Source of the DNA: Candidatus Mcinerneyibacterium aminivorans
GTDB lineage: Bacteria; Macinerneyibacteriota; Macinerneyibacteria; Macinerneyibacteriales; Macinerneyibacteriaceae
NCBI GenBank assembly: GCA_008086245.1
Contig: VSIX01000150.1
Span: 1-6,873 of the forward strand
DNA: 6,873 nt
Direction of reading: 5' to 3'
This document shows, piece after piece, positions 1 to 5,113 of this stretch; position 1 is the first letter of the stretch, and the number at the start of each line of letters is the position of its first letter. The notes beneath the pieces were generated by a model that was given only the letters and a program-made list of their open reading frames with translations, was not told the DNA's origin and searched no databases. Position numbers and translations under genes: made by a program.

Positions 1-50
1 TCATGCTGAAAAAACCATGCCCTGAACTTGTTTCAGGGTTGTTTCAGCAT
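1..50. repeat. Nested palindrome (REP-like) at left edge
   Basis: Two stems are nested. The outer stem pairs ATGCTGAAA (3-11) with TTTCAGCAT (42-50). The inner stem pairs CCCTGAA (20-26) with TTCAGGG (32-38). It looks like a short interspersed palindrome of the form ATGCTGAA-CTTG-TTCAGCAT with a second, related palindrome lodged in its loop. Palindromes of this kind are common between genes in many bacteria; that is recollection, not a search. Its right half is also the outer tip of the left inverted repeat. The last bases of the window (6860-6873, GATGCTGAAACAA) match the same half-palindrome, so another copy probably straddles the right edge. Confidence 0.7.
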
Positions 51-298
51 CTTCTATAATTGATTGATATATAGTCTTTTAGAGTAGATCCTTCCCTTTC
101 TTATGGGACAGACTTGTCTGGAAATAATTTCAGGATGACTGTCTTCTAAACAATTTGAATATTTCTTAATTAATTACCATTTCTTTACAGCCTGAATCGG
201 CAATTGATTAAAAATCCTTCGTGATTTTTATATCTTCGTTTCACTCCGGCCGGAATATGCATACTAGCAAAACATAAGTAATGAAAATTCCTGATGGA
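39..298 (+). repeat. Left arm of long inverted repeat
   Basis: This 260-base segment is the reverse complement of 6613-6873. By eye, 39-127 is identical to 6785-6873 (89 bases) and 179-241 is identical to 6670-6732 (63 bases). The stretches between and inside these blocks are alignable but diverged. The arm carries smaller palindromes: CAGAC/GTCTG (109-120) and TAAAAATC/GATTTTTA (209-230, loop CTTCGT). I see no protein-coding potential shared by the two arms. The pattern of two perfect blocks separated by diverged sequence suggests either selection on the blocks or local gene conversion. No target-site duplication can be judged because the window ends at the tip of the other arm. Confidence 0.9.
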
Positions 299-326
299 AC
301 GAATGTAATGAGTGGAATTCAGGAAT
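287..326. repeat. Stem-loop ATTCCTGA/TCAGGAAT, left copy
   Basis: ATTCCTGA (287-294) pairs with TCAGGAAT (319-326) across a 24-base loop. The same 8-bp stem recurs at 6578-6585 and 6617-6624 in the right arm, where the loop is 31 bases and unrelated in sequence. A kept stem with an unconserved loop suggests that structure matters. Confidence 0.55.
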
Positions 327-331
327 CTTCT
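316..331 (+). repeat. 16-base direct repeat, copy 1
   Basis: AATTCAGGAATCTTCT here is repeated exactly at 449-464. The right arm carries a single equivalent (6573-6586 on the other strand, about 14 bases). The 117 bases between the two left copies hold two hairpins and have no counterpart on the right, so this looks like an insertion or local duplication confined to the left side. Confidence 0.75.
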
Positions 332-344
332 TATAGACAAACAA

Positions 345-367
345 GAAAATCAGCATAGCTGATTTTC
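345..367. repeat. Hairpin of the AAATC...GATTT family
   Basis: A perfect 10-bp stem, GAAAATCAGC (345-354) with GCTGATTTTC (358-367), closes a 3-base loop (ATA). It shares the outer AAATC/GATTT pairs with hairpins at 209-230, 399-447, 500-519, 1445-1463, 6391-6438 and 6515-6534, but has its own inner pairs. Confidence 0.75.
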
Positions 368-398
368 ATCGAATAACGAACTTCGAACAACAAATAAC

Positions 399-447
399 AA
401 AAATCACTGCTTTAGCTAATTTATCAATCCTGTCTGGAGTGATTTTT
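399..447. repeat. Long-loop hairpin of the AAATC...GATTT family
   Basis: AAAAATCACT (399-408) pairs perfectly with AGTGATTTTT (438-447). The 29-base loop has little internal structure. It lies just before the second copy of the 16-base direct repeat. Confidence 0.6.
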
Positions 448-448
448 A

Positions 449-464
449 AATTCAGGAATCTTCT
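449..464 (+). repeat. 16-base direct repeat, copy 2
   Basis: Exact second copy of the 316-331 repeat. From here the sequence resumes its similarity to the right side (after the equivalent motif at 6573-6586), so this copy, not the first, marks where the two sides realign. Confidence 0.75.
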
Positions 465-471
465 AATACAC

Positions 472-520
472 TTTAAAAATCAAATCCTCTGAAGAAATGA
501 AAATCGCTACCGCGATTTTA
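472..520 (+). repeat. Repeat module copy A, ending in a hairpin
   Basis: The module reads TTTAAAAATC, then CCTCTGAAGAAAT, then the hairpin AAAATCGC (500-507) / GCGATTTT (512-519) with loop TACC. Related copies lie on the minus strand at 6514-6562 and 6391-6466. The hairpin sits about 5 bases past the stop codon of the minus-strand gene ending at 525. Its far side supplies TTTT in the transcript, so it might serve as a weak terminator there, although only three of the eight pairs are G-C. Confidence 0.6.
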
Positions 521-524
521 GTTA

Positions 525-1214
525 TTACTCTGATTCTTTTCTGAGAAGTTTCCGTAAAAGTTTTATTCTTTCACGGTTTTCTGGAGTATCCTGAAATGCT
601 ATCACCAGCGGTCTTTTTATTACTGACTCCGCAACTGTAACTATATTATTATACTTATATTTTTTTGAATAAAATTTGCTAACAAGCGGATCTGTAACGG
701 CCGCTTCAATTCCCTTTCTTGAAACCATATGAATTAATACTTTTTCATTTTTAACAAAAACAGTTTTCTTTGGATATTCCCGCATAACTTTAATAATAGA
801 TTTCGGATATACATAGGTTTTAACCAATCCTACCTTATGCCGTTTGAATAAATGTCTCATATCCCTGCATTCAACATCTGAATCTTTATAGCTTATAATA
901 CCAATAGAAGACTGTCCTATAGATGGAGAGGCAATAAAACCTTTTTTAACACCCTCAGGCCAGGCAGGGAAATATCCAATATAATCTTTTCCTTCGGCCA
1001 ATTTTTTAGACTTACCCCATGGATAATAGTCTACTTCCAGTTTAATATTTTTTTTCTTCAGTATAAATCGTAATTTTTTTACTAATATGCCCTGATCCGG
1101 CAAATTCTCACCGCAGTACGGTTCCCAGTTTAAAGAAGCAATATGCCATGTCTCGGCTACGCTAAATATAATAAACGATAAAAATAATGAAAATAAGAAT
1201 AATTTTTTATTCAT
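525..1214 (-). CDS. Secreted solute-binding protein, family 3 type
   Basis: Encodes 229 residues, starting at ATG 1214. A GTG two codons upstream is also in frame, but the Shine-Dalgarno AAGAGG lies directly against that GTG and about 5 bases from the ATG, so the ATG is preferred. Residues 1-20 form a signal peptide (basic MNKK, hydrophobic core, probable cleavage after SVA). The mature part begins with a strand-like segment and W30-E31-P32-Y33, as expected where amino-acid-type ligands sit in this family. It also has a typical DPLVSKFY/TVAES C-terminal lobe pattern. The length suits the compact bilobed SBP_bac_3 fold. C34 and C116 could form a disulfide. There is no permease or ATPase gene nearby, so this may be an orphan periplasmic sensor or binding protein rather than part of an ABC importer; the ligand cannot be inferred. 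Family assignment is likely, specific function unknown. Confidence 0.75.
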   Translation of the reverse strand: MNKKLFLFSLFLSFIIFSVAETWHIASLNWEPYCGENLPDQGILVKKLRFILKKKNIKLEVDYYPWGKSKKLAEGKDYIGYFPAWPEGVKKGFIASPSIGQSSIGIISYKDSDVECRDMRHLFKRHKVGLVKTYVYPKSIIKVMREYPKKTVFVKNEKVLIHMVSRKGIEAAVTDPLVSKFYSKKYKYNNIVTVAESVIKRPLVIAFQDTPENRERIKLLRKLLRKESE

Positions 1215-1222
1215 AGACACCT

Positions 1223-1234
1223 CTTAATATTAAG
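1223..1234. promoter_or_regulatory. 12-bp palindrome before the binding-protein gene
   Basis: CTTAATATTAAG is a perfect palindrome 9 bases upstream of the ATG at 1214. It overlaps the likely -10 region and Shine-Dalgarno of that gene. It could be an operator, but such a short A/T palindrome can occur by chance in this sequence. Confidence 0.25.
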
Positions 1235-1260
1235 AATACCAAATATTAATTTTATTGCAA
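1233..1260 (-). promoter_or_regulatory. Candidate promoter of the binding-protein gene
   Basis: Reading the minus strand, TTGCAA (1255-1260) is followed after 16 bases by TATTCT (1233-1238). These are fair matches to the sigma-70 -35 and -10 boxes, and would give a leader of only about 10-15 bases. The region is so AT-rich that other promoter-like pairs exist. Confidence 0.35.
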
Positions 1261-1440
1261 AGAGAATTTATAAATTTATTGAAATATTTTCTATATAATT
1301 TATATTTAATAAAATAGGAATTTATAATAGTTTAGAAATTGTTGTAATACATTTTGAATTAAATATGCTATTGTTAAATGATATTTTTTTTAGTTAAATG
1401 AGTGTATAAGTTTTACAATTTTTAATACTTATTTCTTAAT
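1239..1440. other. AT-rich divergent spacer, no gene seen
   Basis: This is almost entirely A and T, between the binding-protein gene (leftward) and the lipoprotein gene (rightward). A TATAAT occurs at 1294-1299 on the plus strand without a convincing -35. TTTACA (1412-1417) with CTTAAT 17 bases later (1435-1440) is another weak plus-strand promoter candidate for the lipoprotein transcript. No ORF with a ribosome binding site is seen here. Confidence 0.5.
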
Positions 1441-1444
1441 TTTG

Positions 1445-1463
1445 AAATCGGCTATGCTGATTT
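1445..1463. repeat. Hairpin of the AAATC...GATTT family
   Basis: AAATCGGC (1445-1452) pairs with GCTGATTT (1456-1463) over a TAT loop, with one G-T pair. It resembles the hairpin at 345-367, with changed inner pairs and loop. It lies just upstream of the possible leader ORF at 1479. Confidence 0.6.
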
Positions 1464-1478
1464 TAACAGGGGACACTT

Positions 1479-1553
1479 ATGAAAAAATGTTTTATTTTTT
1501 TAAAAAGAGCTTCTATAACTTTCAATTTTCAATTCTGGAATCAACAAAGTTGA
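1479..1553 (+). CDS. Possible 24-codon leader ORF
   Basis: ATG 1479 is preceded at good spacing by AGGGGA (about 1468-1473) and opens a frame of 24 codons (MKKCFIFLKRAS..., ending in WNQQS) closed by TGA at 1551-1553. The stop lies inside the hairpin 1537-1557, so a ribosome finishing here would disturb that hairpin and sit close to the lipoprotein ribosome binding site. Its first bases (ATGAAAAAATGTTTTATT) resemble the lipoprotein start (ATGAAAAAATTATTTTATTC). It may therefore be a duplicated or truncated signal-peptide start rather than a regulatory leader. It could equally be chance. Confidence 0.3.
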   Translation: MKKCFIFLKRASITFNFQFWNQQS

Positions 1554-1557
1554 TTCC
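1537..1557. repeat. Hairpin just before the lipoprotein RBS
   Basis: GGAATCAAC (1537-1545) pairs perfectly with GTTGATTCC (1549-1557) over an AAA loop. It ends 5 bases before the G-run of the ribosome binding site. It is a distant variant of the other hairpins (AATC/GATT kept). No T-run follows, so it is not a terminator; an effect on translation is possible. Confidence 0.6.
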
Positions 1558-1560
1558 AAC

Positions 1561-1570
1561 AAGGGGGGGT
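1561..1570 (+). promoter_or_regulatory. Ribosome binding site made of a G7 run
   Basis: AAGGGGGGGT lies directly before ATG 1571. It decides the start of the lipoprotein gene in favour of this ATG over the in-frame TTG at 1442, which would run the frame through two hairpins. Seven consecutive G in an AT-rich neighbourhood is unusual and is the kind of tract that changes length by slippage, which would alter how well the ribosome binds. Confidence 0.65.
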
Positions 1571-2491
1571 ATGAAAAAATTATTTTATTCAATTTTAATT
1601 TTAAATCTTATTTTTTTTGCATGCAGCAGTGATTCTTCTACTTCGTTTAATGATTCAAATCAGAATCCGGACACCGAAGGGCTAATAGTTGATCATACTT
1701 CTACAAATATTAACGCTATTTCACAAAACCTTATCGAAGAAGCCAAGTCCAATCTTCATATCGCATACGGTCATACCTCCCACGGCAGCCAGATTACGGA
1801 TGGTATGAGTCCTCTTGATAGCTTCATGGGAGGAACCGGATTATACACCTTCAGCAGTGATGGTATCAATAATACGCTCCATTTATATGAAGGTGATGGT
1901 TACGGAGATGGGGATATGGATCATGACTGCGGATATTATCCTAACTGGGTTAATGAAACAAGAGAGTTTCTAGGTGATCCCGATCCAAATACAGGAAGAG
2001 GAACCAATCACCCGGAATTCAATGTTATTATGTGGTCCTGGTGCGGACAGATTTCATCAAAAACCGAAGAAACTATGAGGACAGAATACCTCGAACCGAT
2101 GAGTGAACTGGAAAACGATTATCCCGTAGTAATTTTTGTTTATATGACGGGGCATCTTGACGGCACGGGCGAATCGGGAAATTTACATCAGCGTAATGAA
2201 CAAATTAGACAGTACTGCATTGATAATAATAAAGTGCTTTATGATTTTGCTGATATTGAATCCTATGACCCGGATGGCAACTATTATCTTGATAAGCTGG
2301 CAAATGACAACTGCGATTATGACAGCGATAACAACGGCACAAGGGATACCAACTGGGCAATACAGTGGCAGAACTCTCACACAGAAGGAATAAACTGGTA
2401 CAGCTGCAGCTGCGCACATTCCCAATCTTTAAACGGTAACCTGAAAGCATACGCCGCTTGGTATTTATTTGCTCATATTTCACAGTTATAG
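1571..2491 (+). CDS. Probable lipoprotein, SGNH-like, family not recognised
   Basis: Encodes 306 residues from ATG 1571. A basic MKK and a hydrophobic stretch lead to FFAC (C18), a relaxed lipobox, followed by a Ser/Asp-rich linker (19-35). Export and lipid attachment at C18 are therefore likely. The rest is globular, with strong motifs: YGHTSHGSQ (66-74), an acidic glycine-rich loop around 107-119, NVIMWSWCGQ (151-160), VYMTGHLDG (190-198), YDFADIESYDPDG (224-236), an Asp/Asn-rich loop DYDSDNNGTRD (249-259), and CAHSQSLNGN (281-290). The order Ser/His block, Gly/His block, C-terminal His block is reminiscent of SGNH hydrolases; this is inference. Six cysteines beyond C18 (120, 158, 216, 248, 279, 281) suggest disulfides or a metal site, and the acidic loops could bind calcium. 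The coding sequence is richer in G+C than its neighbours (31 of 60 bases at 1741-1800 against 15 of 60 at 5461-5520), hinting at a different history. Confidence 0.75.
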   Translation: MKKLFYSILILNLIFFACSSDSSTSFNDSNQNPDTEGLIVDHTSTNINAISQNLIEEAKSNLHIAYGHTSHGSQITDGMSPLDSFMGGTGLYTFSSDGINNTLHLYEGDGYGDGDMDHDCGYYPNWVNETREFLGDPDPNTGRGTNHPEFNVIMWSWCGQISSKTEETMRTEYLEPMSELENDYPVVIFVYMTGHLDGTGESGNLHQRNEQIRQYCIDNNKVLYDFADIESYDPDGNYYLDKLANDNCDYDSDNNGTRDTNWAIQWQNSHTEGINWYSCSCAHSQSLNGNLKAYAAWYLFAHISQL

Positions 2492-2878
2492 TATTATTTT
2501 ATCATAAGGTAAATATGTTTAGAAAAATCTTTCTTACAATTTTTTCACCTTAGGAATATTTTTTTATTGAATTTTAATACATGAATATTAAAGGTTAACT
2601 AACTAAATAAGCAAAATCCAGGTATCTTACAGTATAGCATTCAGGTTTTTTTCGCAAACATTTCTAAAAAAGTTATTTTCTTAATCTTAGTTTTTATCTT
2701 AGATATTTCTATAGAGATTTTTTAATTTTCTGAGTCATTGAATTTACTAATTTTCAATTTTTTTGTTTCAATTTTAAAACCGGAATCTCTTTTGATTATA
2801 TTTTTTAATTTAAAAAAGGCAAAATTTTTAAATTTCTCATAGTAGAGCTAAGCAAACTAACACAGAAAATGGAAAAGT
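2492..2878. other. Convergent intergenic gap
   Basis: This is 387 AT-rich bases between the ends of the lipoprotein gene and the glycosyltransferase gene. Apart from a weak terminator candidate on the plus strand, I see no gene, RNA or strong hairpin. On the minus strand downstream of 2879 there is only A/T-rich symmetry (around 2813-2840) and no clear GC stem with a T-run, so the operon terminator is not identified. The repeat hairpins common elsewhere in the window are absent here. Confidence 0.5.
2505..2565 (+). terminator. Weak terminator candidate after lipoprotein gene
   Basis: TAAGGT (2505-2510) can pair with ACCTTA (2547-2552), enclosing a small inner stem AGAAA/TTTCT (2521-2534). 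The right side is followed by GGAATATTTTTTT. The place and T-run suit a terminator, but the outer stem is short and the loop long. Confidence 0.3.
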
Positions 2879-5113
2879 TTATCTTTCATAATTAATTGTC
2901 TTGTAGTAAACTTCCGCTGTTTTTTCCGCCATTTTTTCTATGGAATGGTCACTGGCAAATTTGTAAGCATTTTCGGTCATTTTTCTTCTTAATTGCTTAT
3001 CTTTTATTAACCGTACAACCTTTTCTGTCCACACTGTAATGTTTTCTTCGACTTTATATCCGTTATGCCTGTCTTTAATAACATCATCGATACCGCTTGA
3101 TCTAACAGCCACTACGGGAGTTTTCCCCGCCATTGCTTCAAGAAGAACCATACCCTGTGTTTCCGACTTTGAAGCAAAAACAAATAAATCTGAAATCATA
3201 TAGTATTTGCTTATCTCTTTATGATCAATAGAACCAAGTAGTTCGATATACCCCTCCAGATTGTTTTCAGCTATATACCGTTGTAAATTTTCCTTTTCCG
3301 ATCCATCACCAATAATTAAACATTTAAAATTAATATCTGTTGTTTCCCTTATATGTTTTAACCCCCTGAAAAGAAAATACATATTCTTTTCACGTGATAA
3401 ACGGGACACGGATAGCAATAAAACTTCATCATTATTTTTATGTTTTTTCTTTATTTCATTTATTTTATTTGAACTTATTTCATAATCTTCAAAATCCACC
3501 CCTGTGGGAAGTACTCTGATATACCGGCTTACCCCAATATTGAATAAATATTCTTTTGCACTTTCAGTTGGGGCTATAACTGCATCAGAACGATTACCGG
3601 CTCTATTTATAATATAATGAGCAATTCTGTTTTCAAATAATTTTCTAAAAAATAAAAAAGAAGGCAGATAATGAGAATATTTTTCAAGTCTTGTGTGGTA
3701 GGTAAAAACCCTCGGGAGATCATTTTTTTCAGCCAGAGCTAACCCTTTCGCTCCAAGCCAGTAGGGATGATGTGCATGCACAATGTCAAAATCCCTTTTT
3801 AGAAACTCCTTTTTTATATCCTTAGAAAAAATATTTACTACGGGGAATTCCATACCGTTTTTCCGATTGTGTAATAATGTTTTACATCTAATTATGTGCT
3901 CATCTTTATCCCTGTAGTCAGGATATTCCGGAGCAAAAATGTAAACTTCATGACCCAATTTTTCCAGCCCTTTTTTCAATCTGCTTATTGAAATGGGAAC
4001 TCCTCCAATGAAAGGAAAATAATTACTTGTAAAAATTGCAACTTTTAATTTTTTCGATTTTATATCTTTACCTGTCTTGCCGAATTCCCGGTAGTAATCT
4101 ACTGTTCTTCTCAATTCCAAATACAGTATAAACCCTACCAAAAACACAATTGTAAGGATTAACAAAACTGTTGTATAATTGGTAAATAAAAATGACTGCA
4201 AAAATATCCAGACATTTTCAAGTGCTTTTGCAATATCTGAGTTTAATAATTCAAATCCCCTCTCTACTTTCTTTATGCTGTAGTTCACATTCTTGGAAGA
4301 TACCTCAACCACAAGGTAATGGTAAAAGCTGTTTGGGTTATCAAGAATCATCGTACCCCCCGCACCTCCTGTAATAAAATAAAGTATGTCATTAATCTTT
4401 TTCTTCCTGTATATTTGCAAATTTGAGGTAAATACTGCTTCTACATTAAATTTTGAAAAGAGTTCTTGATAGTATTTCCTATCTTCTACATCTGATATAT
4501 ATTTTTTATAATCTTCATCTTCAATTAAATAATCTATTTTAACCTCAACTGGAGGCTTATTCATTATCACAAAGCATCTTGCATAATTTTTGGATTCCTT
4601 AAGTTCTTTTTCAAGCCAGGTTTTCTGCCATGCTGTAGGGCTGTGCCCTGTGGTATCAAGAAATATAAAATATAAATTTTTTAGGTGAAAAGAAAAATAA
4701 AAAGGTCCAAAATATTTATAATAATTTTTATACCCCTCATCTTTTACTTCATTTTCTCCTACCCCAGTAATAAAAGGAGTTTGCATTTTAGATAGAGTTC
4801 TGTAAAACACCCTGTATTTTCCTTCACCGCTATCGGTTAAATTATTTCCGGTAGAAACTATAAAATCAACATTTTCTTTTCTGATTTTCGGAAGAATTTT
4901 TTTATCAAAAATAGTGATTGAATTTTTTATATTTCCCAGAACTGCAAACTTAAAAGAATCTTTTTCATTTATCAAATCTTTTACTTTCTCTATTCCTTTT
5001 AGATTTACGGTTTTAAAATCTTGAATAGTTGTGGGAGCATATATTCGGTAGGAAATTATAATAGCAATTACGATCAATCCACCAACCAGAGTAAATTTAG
5101 CTTTATTATTCAA
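2879..5113 (-). CDS. Pseudo-phosphoesterase / GT4 glycosyltransferase fusion
   Basis: Encodes 744 residues from TTG 5113. Residues 8-25 are a membrane anchor. Residues 53-285 follow the order of a calcineurin-like metallophosphoesterase, including FLDTTG...WLEKEL (151-171) and ITGGAGG (247-253), but all five metal-binding motifs are altered. Residues 313-335 are a second membrane segment, followed by a basic stretch. Residues 356-744 are a family GT4 glycosyltransferase: SNYFPFIGGVP (363-373), DIVHAHHPYW (443-452), TYHTRLEKYSHYLP (471-484), SVSRLSREKN (568-577), GDGSE (602-606) and the EX7E motif E651...E659. The YHT...Y(S/T)HYLP pattern resembles diacylglycerol glucosyltransferases that make glycolipids from UDP-glucose, so that is the likely reaction on the inner face of the membrane. 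By the positive-inside rule the phosphoesterase-like part lies outside the cytoplasm. It overlaps the upstream membrane-protein gene by 4 bases. Glycosyltransferase identity is firm, sugar and acceptor inferred. Confidence 0.85.
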   Translation of the reverse strand: MNNKAKFTLVGGLIVIAIIISYRIYAPTTIQDFKTVNLKGIEKVKDLINEKDSFKFAVLGNIKNSITIFDKKILPKIRKENVDFIVSTGNNLTDSGEGKYRVFYRTLSKMQTPFITGVGENEVKDEGYKNYYKYFGPFYFSFHLKNLYFIFLDTTGHSPTAWQKTWLEKELKESKNYARCFVIMNKPPVEVKIDYLIEDEDYKKYISDVEDRKYYQELFSKFNVEAVFTSNLQIYRKKKINDILYFITGGAGGTMILDNPNSFYHYLVVEVSSKNVNYSIKKVERGFELLNSDIAKALENVWIFLQSFLFTNYTTVLLILTIVFLVGFILYLELRRTVDYYREFGKTGKDIKSKKLKVAIFTSNYFPFIGGVPISISRLKKGLEKLGHEVYIFAPEYPDYRDKDEHIIRCKTLLHNRKNGMEFPVVNIFSKDIKKEFLKRDFDIVHAHHPYWLGAKGLALAEKNDLPRVFTYHTRLEKYSHYLPSFLFFRKLFENRIAHYIINRAGNRSDAVIAPTESAKEYLFNIGVSRYIRVLPTGVDFEDYEISSNKINEIKKKHKNNDEVLLLSVSRLSREKNMYFLFRGLKHIRETTDINFKCLIIGDGSEKENLQRYIAENNLEGYIELLGSIDHKEISKYYMISDLFVFASKSETQGMVLLEAMAGKTPVVAVRSSGIDDVIKDRHNGYKVEENITVWTEKVVRLIKDKQLRRKMTENAYKFASDHSIEKMAEKTAEVYYKTINYER

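Noticed and set aside
367-398. Tandem-looking CGAATAACGAAC...CAAATAAC stretch
   Set aside because: The short units are too imperfect and few to call a tandem repeat or binding-site array.
209-520. CRISPR array
   Set aside because: The repeats are hairpins of differing sequence and irregular spacing without unique spacers of constant length.
1442-1570. N-terminal extension of the lipoprotein frame from TTG 1442
   Set aside because: It reads through two repeat hairpins and places the signal peptide 43 residues inside the protein. ATG 1571 has a ribosome binding site and starts exactly at the lipoprotein signal.
2157-2483. Three overlapping ORFs of 78, 80 and 92 codons inside the lipoprotein gene
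   Set aside because: They are out-of-frame or antisense to a well-supported gene and have no recognisable domains.
2640-2730. Possible small RNA or riboswitch in the convergent gap
   Set aside because: Only A/T-rich partial symmetries such as TCTATAGA were found; no stable GC-containing fold or conserved motif is visible.
3261-3485. 74-codon plus-strand ORF inside the GT4 fusion
   Set aside because: Antisense to the conserved glycosyltransferase domain; low-complexity translation.
4192-4374. 60-codon plus-strand ORF inside the GT4 fusion
   Set aside because: Antisense shadow of the membrane and phosphoesterase-like region, without domain or ribosome binding site support.
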